From contig CAKSVM010000142.1 of the NCBI GenBank assembly GCA_934503195.1, positions 1 through 5,713 on the forward strand: a DNA stretch of 5,713 nt. Direction: 5' to 3'. This document shows, one piece after another, positions 1-4,888 of this stretch. A model generated the notes under the pieces. That model made no database searches. It was not told the DNA's origin and was given only the letters and a program-made list of their open reading frames with translations. This DNA comes from an uncultured Eubacteriales bacterium (lineage in GTDB: Bacteria > Bacillota > Clostridia > Oscillospirales > CAG-272). Positions within the stretch are counted from its first letter, which is position 1, and every line of letters starts with the position of its first letter. The translations under genes were made by a program, and so were the position numbers.

Positions 1-212
1 CGGCAGCGGAGGTGCCGTCGGCCTCGTCCGCGAGGTCGATGGCGCGCGGAGCGCGCCACCTGCACTCGTCCGGCGGCCGCAGGCCGCCGGACGAGACGCG
101 AAGCGCGGCGAAGCCGCGCTTTGCGCCCGCGCACGAACAGGCTGCGTTTTTCCCGCACCGCGCGGAGGAGACCGAAAAAATCCGGAAATATTGCCGCGCG
201 CGGGACTAAGGC
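1..212 (+). repeat. Palindromic hairpin repeat, copy A (left end cut by window edge)
   Basis: This is the first of two diverged copies of a GC-rich intergenic repeat. In order it holds: hairpin 1 (2-7 with 11-16, loop GGA, one mismatch); hairpin 2 (19-26 with 31-38, loop TCCG); hairpin 3 (40-47 with 51-58, loop GGA); hairpin 4 (65-78 with 82-95, a 14-bp stem with loop GCA); and an extra hairpin (101-109 with 113-121, loop GAA) that copy B lacks. A non-hairpin tail at about 136-212 follows. It is shared with copy B and ends in the 10-bp palindrome CCGCGCGCGG (194-203). Short frames run through the repeat on both strands, but they follow the palindromes, have no ribosome binding site and match no family I recognise. 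I treat the copy as non-coding. The + label is the strand on which the loops read G-N-A. Confidence 0.85.
101..121 (+). repeat. Extra hairpin module inside copy A
   Basis: A perfect 9-bp stem, AAGCGCGGC (101-109) with GCCGCGCTT (113-121), is closed over the loop GAA. It lies in a segment of about 35 bases (about 101-135) that copy B lacks entirely, between hairpin 4 and the conserved tail. The apex contains GCGAAGC, a sequence known as an exceptionally stable DNA mini-hairpin. The absence from copy B suggests that hairpins are gained or lost as units. Confidence 0.75.
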
Positions 213-305
213 AATTCAGGCGAGAGAGTACTTTGGAATCAAAACACGTACTGCCGTGCGAAAAGCCGTCTATCGGAATCTGCGGTTTACAAAACCCGGA
301 GAGCC
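213..305. other. Spacer between the two repeat copies
   Basis: This stretch of just over 90 bases is less GC-rich than the repeats on either side. I see no gene, terminator, convincing promoter or further repeat unit in it. It is the only unexplained part of the first 500 bases. Confidence 0.5.
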
Positions 306-491
306 GCAGGCGGCACCGTAGGTGCCGTCTGCCTCGCCCCCGCGAGGCAGATGGCGCGCGGAGCGCGCCACCTGCTCTCGTCCGGCGGCTGCAGGCCGCC
401 GGACGAGGCGCGAACAAGCCGCGTTTTTCCCGCACCGTGCGGAGTAGACCGAAAAAATCCGGAAGATATTGCCGCGCGCGGGACAAAGGCA
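306..491 (+). repeat. Palindromic hairpin repeat, copy B
   Basis: This second copy lies about 310 bases to the right of copy A. Hairpin 1 pairs 306-317 with 321-332 (12 bp, one G-T wobble, loop GTA). Hairpin 2 pairs 329-337 with 342-350 and overlaps hairpin 1 by four bases, so the two cannot form fully at once. Hairpin 3 pairs 352-359 with 363-370 (loop GGA). Hairpin 4 pairs 377-389 with 395-407 (13 bp), then a T-G wobble over loop GCA. The tail from about 411 matches copy A, including the T-run, the GACCGAAAAAATCCGG block and the palindrome CCGCGCGCGG at 472-481. It ends about 65 bases before the first gene, so it could lie in that gene's leader. The long frame that enters the gene from position 351 is only an in-frame extension through this repeat. 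Confidence 0.88.
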
Positions 492-540
492 TATCACGAC
501 GCGATTTTCCGCGCCGCCCCAACCGCCGGATTACATATAA

Positions 541-550
541 AAAGAAAGGA
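541..550 (+). promoter_or_regulatory. Ribosome binding site that fixes the first oxidoreductase start
   Basis: The purine-rich block AAAGAAAGGA ends 7 nt before the ATG at 558. The frame stays open upstream to 351, but an upstream start would translate the palindromic repeat and put more than 60 foreign residues before the Rossmann fold. Together the site and the fold make 558 the start. Confidence 0.8.
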
Positions 551-557
551 CAATCAA

Positions 558-1643
558 ATGACCCGAAAAAGAAAAGCCGCGATAATCGGCTGCGGGATGA
601 TCGCGAACTTCGCCCACATCCCCGCCTACCGCCACCTTCCCGACGACTTCGAGCTGGTCGGCGTCTGCGACGTGAACGAAAAATCCGCCGCCCAGACCGC
701 GAAGCGTCACAATATAAACTATTTCACGACCGACGCGAAAAAGCTCCTCGAAGACCTTGAACCCGATATCGTCTCGGTCTGCGTCCCGAACGCCTTCCAT
801 AAGGAGTACGTGAAGCTCGCGCTCTCGGCCGGGGCAAACGTCATCTGCGAAAAGCCGCTCGCGCTCTCGTATTCCGACGCGAAGGAGATGTTCGACCTCG
901 CAAAGGCGGAGAATCTCATGCTCTGCGCCTGCCAGTCGATGCGCTTCACTCCCGACCGCCTCGAGGCGAAGTCGATGATCGACTCGGGCGCGCTCGGCGA
1001 GATCTATTACGGAGAGTTTTCGAGAATCCGCCGGCGCGGGATCCCTAAATGGGGCGCGTTCCATATGAAAAAGCTCAGCGGCGGCGGGGCGTTTGTCGAC
1101 ATCGGCGTCCATATGCTCGACGCGATCGTCTGGCTCCTCGGAAATCCGACGCCGATTTCGGTCGACGGATCGGCGTCGGCGCGGATCGCGCACTCGGCGA
1201 ATCAGCTCGCGTCGGGGCTTCGCGAGTCGGGCGCGCTCGCCGGGGAGACGCTCTCGGATCGCGTCTACAGCGAGTCCGAGTTCGACGTCGAGGATTTCGC
1301 CGCCGGGAGCATCCTCTTCGAGGGCGGAAAGTGCGTCAACTTCAAGACGGCGTGGGCGGTCAATCTGCCCGACGAGACGTCGATCACGCTCGCCGGGGAA
1401 AACGCCGGGCTGAGACTGCCGGAATTTCAGGTCTTCGGCGGCTTTTCGGGGCGTCAGGCCGACATTTCGCCGAAGATCTCCTTTGTGAATCCTTACCCGA
1501 AGGAGGAATTCCCCGGGCATTTCATGCTCCTTGACAACATCGCGGGCTTCCTCTCCGGGCGCGAGGAGCTGATCGTGAAACCCGGGGAGACGCTGAACGT
1601 GTCAAAGATCATCGGGATGTTCTACGAGAAGGTTCGCACGTGA
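558..1643 (+). CDS. Gfo/Idh/MocA family NAD(P)-dependent oxidoreductase
   Basis: This is a 361-residue cytoplasmic dehydrogenase of the family that includes glucose-fructose oxidoreductase and inositol 2-dehydrogenase. Members oxidise or reduce a sugar or polyol hydroxyl with a bound or free nicotinamide cofactor. The N-terminal Rossmann fold shows the GxGxxA nucleotide loop (G11-C-G13-M-I-A16), an aspartate at the end of strand 2 (VCD, D38) and the canonical E98-K99-P100 motif. The C-terminal sheet domain carries GGG (175-177) followed by D181-x-G-x-H185, where the histidine is the expected catalytic acid/base. FDVEDFA (242-248) is a family hallmark. The length is normal for the family. No good promoter is visible upstream, where the palindromic repeat ends about 65 nt away. 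The next genes have their own promoter 36 nt downstream, so this gene may be a separate unit or feed into theirs by read-through. The substrate is unknown; inositol, a hexose or a glycoside are all possible. Confidence 0.93.
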   Translation: MTRKRKAAIIGCGMIANFAHIPAYRHLPDDFELVGVCDVNEKSAAQTAKRHNINYFTTDAKKLLEDLEPDIVSVCVPNAFHKEYVKLALSAGANVICEKPLALSYSDAKEMFDLAKAENLMLCACQSMRFTPDRLEAKSMIDSGALGEIYYGEFSRIRRRGIPKWGAFHMKKLSGGGAFVDIGVHMLDAIVWLLGNPTPISVDGSASARIAHSANQLASGLRESGALAGETLSDRVYSESEFDVEDFAAGSILFEGGKCVNFKTAWAVNLPDETSITLAGENAGLRLPEFQVFGGFSGRQADISPKISFVNPYPKEEFPGHFMLLDNIAGFLSGREELIVKPGETLNVSKIIGMFYEKVRT

Positions 1644-1679
1644 ATTCGCGAAAAAATCAGCGTTTTTTATGAAAACGGG

Positions 1680-1708
1680 TTGACAGACCGGCCGTAAAAT
1701 GGTATAAT
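1680..1708 (+). promoter_or_regulatory. Near-perfect sigma-A promoter for the isomerase/oxidoreductase operon
   Basis: The -35 box TTGACA (1680-1685) and the -10 box TATAAT (1703-1708) both match consensus exactly. The spacer is 17 bp, and TGG just before the -10 box makes it an extended -10 promoter. Transcription should start near 1715, giving a leader of about 60 nt before the ATG at 1776. So strong a core usually means constitutive expression or control by a repressor. GACAG/CTGTC half-sites at 1682-1686, 1713-1717 and 1755-1759 could be operator parts, but this is weak. Confidence 0.92.
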
Positions 1709-1775
1709 ATTTCTGTCCGATGACCGCGCGGCGGGGATCTGACGTCGATTTTACCTGTCAAAGGAGTATCACATA

Positions 1776-2621
1776 ATGTGGAATCAGAAACTATGCCTCG
1801 GCCTGAGCGATCAGTTCGGAATCGCGCCGGACGAGCAGATAAAGCTTTTCGCGAAGGTCGGGTTTGACGCCTTCTTTTCGGACTGGTATCGCGGATGCGA
1901 CATAAAATCCCTCCGCGAGGCCGGGGACAGTGCCGGACTTGAATTCCAGTCGATTCACGCGCCGTTTAACCGGATGGATCGGATGTGGAAGGACGCGCCC
2001 GACACCGAAGACACGGTTCTCGAACTCATCGAATGCCTTCACGACTGCGCCGGATACGGGGTGCCGATCATGGTCGCGCACGTTTTCATCGGCTTTGAGG
2101 ATCACACGCCGACGACGAAGGGAATCGGGACCTTCGGGCGCGTCATCGACGAGGCCGAACGGCTCGGAGTCAGAATCGCGTTCGAAAACACCGAGGGCGA
2201 GGAATATCTCGCCGCGCTGTTCGAGAAGTTCGGAGACCGCGAAAACGTCGGCTTCTGCTGGGACACGGGACACGAAATGTGCTACAATCACTCGGCCGAT
2301 ATGCCCGGGAAGTTCGGCCGGAACGGGAAGCTCTTCTGCACGCACCTCAACGACAACCTCGGAATCCGTGATTTTTCGGGGAAGATCACGTGGCTCGACG
2401 ATCTGCATCTGCTCCCCTTCGACGGGATCGCCGACTGGCAGGGGATCGCGAAACGGCTCGACTCGGCCGGGTTTGACGGGACTATGACCTTCGAGCTGAA
2501 CAAGCTCAGCAAGCCGGAACGGCACGAAAACGACGTCTACACGCGTATGAGCATCGAGGATTACGTCACCGAGGCCTACAAACGCGCCTGCCGCGTCGCC
2601 GCTCTGCGCGGGAGAATATGA
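1776..2621 (+). CDS. Sugar phosphate isomerase/epimerase (xylose-isomerase-like TIM barrel)
   Basis: This 281-residue cytoplasmic protein belongs to the AP-endonuclease-2 / xylose-isomerase-like TIM-barrel family, which includes inosose dehydratase (IolE), hydroxypyruvate isomerase, ketose 3-epimerases and C-glycoside-cleaving enzymes. The predicted divalent metal site is E137 (AFENTEGE), D163 with H166 (CWDTGHE), H190 (CTHLNDN) and E240 (TFELNK). H61 in SIHAPF and H102 in AHVF are typical barrel-strand histidines. The start is fixed by AAGGAG (1761-1766), 9 nt before the ATG. It is the first gene of an operon behind the promoter at 1680-1708, and its TGA lies at the edge of the ribosome binding site of the next gene, 15 nt away. 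With dehydrogenases on both sides it probably acts on an oxidised (keto) sugar or cyclitol. The exact reaction (isomerase, epimerase, dehydratase or lyase) cannot be told from sequence alone. Confidence 0.92.
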   Translation: MWNQKLCLGLSDQFGIAPDEQIKLFAKVGFDAFFSDWYRGCDIKSLREAGDSAGLEFQSIHAPFNRMDRMWKDAPDTEDTVLELIECLHDCAGYGVPIMVAHVFIGFEDHTPTTKGIGTFGRVIDEAERLGVRIAFENTEGEEYLAALFEKFGDRENVGFCWDTGHEMCYNHSADMPGKFGRNGKLFCTHLNDNLGIRDFSGKITWLDDLHLLPFDGIADWQGIAKRLDSAGFDGTMTFELNKLSKPERHENDVYTRMSIEDYVTEAYKRACRVAALRGRI

Positions 2622-2636
2622 AAGGAAGTCAAAACT

Positions 2637-3848
2637 ATGGAAAAACTCAGAATCTGCTTTATCGGCTGTGGTGCCTTCGCGAGAAATTTTGTGCCGCTTT
2701 TCAAGGCGCACCCTTACGTCGACAGGGTCTTCGTCTGCGATCTCGTCCCTGAGAGAGCCGAGGAGTACAAAAATCTCTTCGACGTTGAAATCATCGGGAG
2801 CTTTGACGAGGTTCTCGCGCGCGAAGACATCGATTCGGTCGCGGTTTTCGTCGAGCGGCATCTGCACGGCGGAATCGTCTGCGACGCGCTGAGGGCGGGG
2901 AAGAACGTCTATTCGGCCGTTCCGATGGCCTCTACCGTTGAAGAATGTCAGGAGATCGTAAACGTCGTCAAAGAGACGCGGAAAATCTACATGATGGGCG
3001 AAACCTGCGTCTACTATCCCTGCTCGATATTCTGCAAGCGCGAATTTGAGAGGGGAACCTTCGGGAATTTCGTCTACGGCGAGGCGCAGTATCACCACGA
3101 TCTGCTGCATTTTTCGGAGAGATTCCGCGCGGATCGGGCGTCGTCGGCCGTGCCGCCGTTCCTGTATCCGACGCATTCGACGGCGATGCTCGTGAACGCG
3201 GTCGGCGATCATGTCGTCAGCGTCTCGGCCGTCGGCTACCGCGACGAGGAACCCGACACGCCGTTCAGAAAGGGCGAAAACCTCTGGGACAACGAGTTTT
3301 CGGACGAATTTTCGCTGATGCGCCTCTCAAAGGGCGGGACGATAAGGATCAACGAGTGCCGGAGAATCGGCTACAAGGCTCCGAGTTCCTACGTTTCGGC
3401 GTTCTACGGGACGAAGGGAACCTATCAGTTCAACAACGCTCAGCATCTCGTGACTCACCTGACCGAAAAGGGCGTGACGCTCGACGACGTGAGCGACGAG
3501 GTGAATCCGCGCGCGATGACGGCGCACAAGTCGGATCCCGATTTCAAGGAGAAGGTCGCGAACCACAGCTGGCAGTGGACCGACCCGTCGCCGACGCAGG
3601 ACGAGACGCTGGCGGCGCGTCCGCATCTGACGCCTGAGTTTATGGCGGTTTCGTCGGGACACATGAATTCGCATCGGTTTCTGGTCGATGATTTCTGCGC
3701 GGCGGTTCATGATGGTAAGCTTCCGCTTGTTAACGCGTGGGCGGCGGCGCGGTACACGATTCCGGGGCTTGTCGCGCACAAGTCGGCTTGCATGGGCGGC
3801 GTGACGCTCGACGTGCCGGACTGCGGCGACGCTCCGACTGAATGGTAA
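2637..3848 (+). CDS. Gfo/Idh/MocA-like oxidoreductase with a variant active-site motif
   Basis: This 403-residue cytoplasmic protein starts with a Rossmann fold. G10-C-G12-A-F-A15 is the nucleotide loop, and VCD (33-35) ends strand 2. The usual Glu-Lys-Pro motif is replaced by A94-V95-P96 in NVYSAVPMAS, so the conserved lysine is missing. In the C-terminal domain FLYPTHSTAM (175-184) stands where DxGxH normally lies and keeps a histidine, H180. From memory, a large subfamily of sugar-acting members shares this V-P and Y-P-T-H pattern, so the change is probably a real subfamily feature and not decay. The protein is longer than the 361-residue member upstream and only distantly similar. The ribosome binding site AAAGGAAG (2621-2628) overlaps the stop of the isomerase gene, and both genes share one transcript. 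It may work in series with the isomerase or the first dehydrogenase. NAD(P) binding is likely, but the reaction is unknown. The transcript ends at the stem at 3852-3881. Confidence 0.9.
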   Translation: MEKLRICFIGCGAFARNFVPLFKAHPYVDRVFVCDLVPERAEEYKNLFDVEIIGSFDEVLAREDIDSVAVFVERHLHGGIVCDALRAGKNVYSAVPMASTVEECQEIVNVVKETRKIYMMGETCVYYPCSIFCKREFERGTFGNFVYGEAQYHHDLLHFSERFRADRASSAVPPFLYPTHSTAMLVNAVGDHVVSVSAVGYRDEEPDTPFRKGENLWDNEFSDEFSLMRLSKGGTIRINECRRIGYKAPSSYVSAFYGTKGTYQFNNAQHLVTHLTEKGVTLDDVSDEVNPRAMTAHKSDPDFKEKVANHSWQWTDPSPTQDETLAARPHLTPEFMAVSSGHMNSHRFLVDDFCAAVHDGKLPLVNAWAAARYTIPGLVAHKSACMGGVTLDVPDCGDAPTEW

Positions 3849-3851
3849 AAG

Positions 3852-3881
3852 AAAAATCCGGAGGGATTCCTCCGGATTTTT
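3852..3881. terminator. Bidirectional intrinsic terminator between convergent operons
   Basis: A perfect 13-bp stem, AAAAATCCGGAGG (3852-3864) with CCTCCGGATTTTT (3869-3881), has a four-base GATT loop. An A-run lies on one side and a T-run on the other, so RNA from either strand ends in a U-tract. It lies just after the stop of the + strand oxidoreductase (3848) and just past the stop of the - strand membrane protein gene (3888), so it serves both operons. Confidence 0.95.
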
Positions 3882-3887
3882 TGCTTT

Positions 3888-4298
3888 CTAATAATATTTC
3901 CGCTGTTCCTCAAGAAAGTCACCCGCGTTTGGGTTTGCGAGGAGAATCCAGACCGACCAGCCCTGAATTCCGGCGATGATCAGCGCGAGAATTCCCGTTA
4001 TCGGCGAGTATGATCCGACCGCGCGCACGAGATTTGAAATCATCAGGAGTACATTGAGTATCGCGTACGAATATATCGCCCAGATACGACCATTGTAGAT
4101 CCGGTTCATCAGGACGATAAGTATCACGAGCGAGACGAGATCCGCCACTGACAGGCTTACGAGCGCGCAGGCAAGCGCGATACGCACCGCCGTCATGACG
4201 AATTCGATCACGATCACCAGAATCACGAGCTTTTTGCCCTTCCTGAGCCGTTTTTCGAAGAACTCCTCGATTTCTGGCGAATTATTCTTGTCATTCAT
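3888..4298 (-). CDS. Small four-helix membrane protein, unknown function (paralogue Y)
   Basis: This is a 136-residue integral membrane protein that I cannot assign to a named family. After a charged N-terminus (1-23, with FFEKRLRKGKK) there are four hydrophobic stretches, about 24-47, 51-67, 73-93 and 99-120, and a polar tail NPNAGDFLEEQRKYY. It is a divergent paralogue of the gene just upstream. Both start with FEK-x-(I/L)-R then G-x-K-(V/L)-V-I. Both have Y-x-G followed five residues on by Y-(S/A)-Y-x-x-L at helix 3, and both end with (D/E)-F-L-x-x-Q-R after helix 4. A GTG at 4307 would add three residues, but I prefer the ATG at 4298 because AGAGGTGA (4304-4311) is well placed for it. The start overlaps the upstream stop in ATGAATGA, which implies translational coupling. 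Base composition looks less GC-rich than the enzyme genes, as expected for hydrophobic proteins. There is no signal peptide or catalytic motif. Confidence 0.85.
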   Translation of the reverse strand: MNDKNNSPEIEEFFEKRLRKGKKLVILVIVIEFVMTAVRIALACALVSLSVADLVSLVILIVLMNRIYNGRIWAIYSYAILNVLLMISNLVRAVGSYSPITGILALIIAGIQGWSVWILLANPNAGDFLEEQRKYY

Positions 4299-4674
4299 TG
4301 GGTTCACCTCTCTGCGACGCGAGAAATTCGCGCACGCTGCTGTCGGCGAGCAGAAGTGTGATCATCACGAACCGCGCCGCGATAATAAGGACGGGGATCA
4401 GCGGGATAGCTCTTGCCGCCCGAAACACATAGACAAGCAAAAAAATATAGAATATAATGCTGCCAGCGGATAACACGATATATGCGTATTTCACCGAGAC
4501 GCTGCCAAAGTAGAGCGCGACCATCAGTGTCGCGTACATCAGAAACGGTACAATTGCGAAAAGATCGGTTAACTCGTTGACGAGTCCGAAGATAAGATCA
4601 TATAATTGAAGAATTATTTCGACGACGCAGATCGCGATCACGACCTTTTCGCCTCTTATGGTTTTTTCAAACAT
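4291..4674 (-). CDS. Small four-helix membrane protein, unknown function (paralogue X)
   Basis: This 127-residue integral membrane protein is the first gene of a two-gene operon. It starts MFEKTIRGEK and has four hydrophobic stretches, about 11-32, 38-58, 62-84 and 89-110. It ends in a hydrophilic tail, SSVREFLASQRGEPNE. No enzymatic motif is visible and I do not recognise a named family. It shares the FEK...G-x-K start, the Y-x-G...Y-x-Y helix-3 signature and the EFLxxQR tail with the next gene, so the pair arose by duplication and may form a hetero-oligomer (inference). The frame is open back to a TTG at 4710, but the ATG at 4674 is the likely start because AGGAG (4681-4685) lies 6 nt before it. 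Transcription comes from the promoter at 4803-4831 through a leader of about 120 nt, which contains a tail-like remnant of the same family. The last 8 nt overlap the downstream gene. Confidence 0.85.
   Translation of the reverse strand: MFEKTIRGEKVVIAICVVEIILQLYDLIFGLVNELTDLFAIVPFLMYATLMVALYFGSVSVKYAYIVLSAGSIIFYIFLLVYVFRAARAIPLIPVLIIAARFVMITLLLADSSVREFLASQRGEPNE
4304..4311 (-). promoter_or_regulatory. Ribosome binding site that decides the start of paralogue Y
   Basis: On the - strand this reads AGAGGTGA, a close match to the 16S anti-Shine-Dalgarno complement. It lies 5 nt before the ATG at 4298. It contains the competing GTG codon (4305-4307), which has no space for a binding site of its own. 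The site lies inside the coding sequence of paralogue X. Confidence 0.7.
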
Positions 4675-4680
4675 TTGTTT

Positions 4681-4685
4681 CTCCT
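4681..4685 (-). promoter_or_regulatory. Ribosome binding site that decides the start of paralogue X
   Basis: On the - strand this is AGGAG, 6 nt before the ATG at 4674. A longer frame starting with TTG at 4710 would add 12 polar residues and run straight through this site, so the shorter start is preferred. Confidence 0.75.
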
Positions 4686-4718
4686 GCGAATGATTTTGCA
4701 CGGCCGGCAATTATGAAT

Positions 4719-4778
4719 TCAGCGCGACTCACGCCGCGACGCGAAGAACTCGGCCGCCGCGTCGCTCCGTTTTTTCAC
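4719..4778 (-). pseudogene. Possible remnant tail of a third paralogue, or a 19-residue leader peptide
   Basis: A short frame, GTG (4776-4778) to TGA (4719-4721), encodes 19 residues that include AAEFFASRRES. This resembles the C-terminal tail of paralogue X (VREFLASQRGE) and, more weakly, that of Y (AGDFLEEQRKY). The frame lies just after the promoter and before paralogue X. In-frame codons continue back to a stop at about 4790-4792, just downstream of the -10 box, so no membrane helices remain. One reading is that a third family member lost its body by deletion and left its tail. Another is a translated leader peptide. No strong ribosome binding site precedes the GTG. The stretch is short, so chance resemblance cannot be excluded. 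Confidence 0.35.
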
Positions 4779-4802
4779 GACAAAAACTTTCTACCGTACT
4801 TC

Positions 4803-4831
4803 ATTATACCATATTTGTAGCGGTTTGTCAA
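4803..4831 (-). promoter_or_regulatory. Near-perfect sigma-A promoter for the paralogous membrane-protein operon
   Basis: On the - strand TTGACA (4826-4831) and TATAAT (4803-4808) match consensus exactly. They are 17 bp apart, with TGG before the -10 box. Transcription should start near 4796, about 120 nt before the ATG at 4674. The spacer shares ACCG next to the -35 box and AA-x-ATGG next to the -10 box with the promoter at 1680-1708. Confidence 0.92.
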
Positions 4832-4840
4832 GTGAAAACG

Positions 4841-4881
4841 CGAAAAAAATCGCCGCGTCGGCTGACACAGCGATTTTTTCG
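4841..4881 (-). terminator. Intrinsic terminator of the PQ-loop-like gene
   Basis: AAAAAATCGC (4844-4853) pairs with GCGATTTTTT (4870-4879). On the - strand the 3' arm ends in a run of seven T. It begins 10 bases past the TAA at 4889-4891 and lies just before the next promoter, so it separates the two - strand units. The loop is fairly large (16 bases) and the stem is A/T-rich at its base. The run of A on the other side could give some function in the + direction. Confidence 0.75.
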
Positions 4882-4888
4882 TCAAAAA

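Noticed and set aside
1..491. CRISPR array
   Set aside because: There are only two long diverged copies with internal hairpins, not short identical repeats with equal unique spacers, and no cas genes are in the window.
12..497. Short open frames through the repeats on both strands (12-209, 121-321, 191-760 +; 270-497 -)
   Set aside because: They follow the hairpins, have low-complexity Arg/Pro/Ala-rich products and lack ribosome binding sites. The copies are open in different frames, which fits a non-coding repeat.
533..541. CATATAAA as a -10 box for the first oxidoreductase
   Set aside because: No -35 box lies at the right distance (the region is GC-rich), and transcription would start inside the ribosome binding site.
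351..557. An upstream ATG at 351 for the first oxidoreductase
   Set aside because: It would add 69 residues encoded by the palindromic repeat ahead of a Rossmann fold that should begin near the N-terminus. The ATG at 558 has a proper ribosome binding site.
1651..1668. AAAAAA/TTTTTT stem after the first oxidoreductase as a terminator
   Set aside because: The pairing is only A-T over a six-base loop, and the alternative CGC/GCG stem is three pairs. Both are too weak to call, so read-through into the next operon stays possible.
1791..3212. A 473-codon open frame on the - strand, and another at 531-1520 -
   Set aside because: They lie antisense to well-supported enzymes. Their Arg/Asp/Glu-rich products show no domain and are explained by GC-biased codons of the sense genes.
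4675..4710. TTG at 4710 as the start of paralogue X
   Set aside because: The extra 12 residues are polar, are absent from the family pattern, and cover the AGGAG that serves the ATG at 4674.
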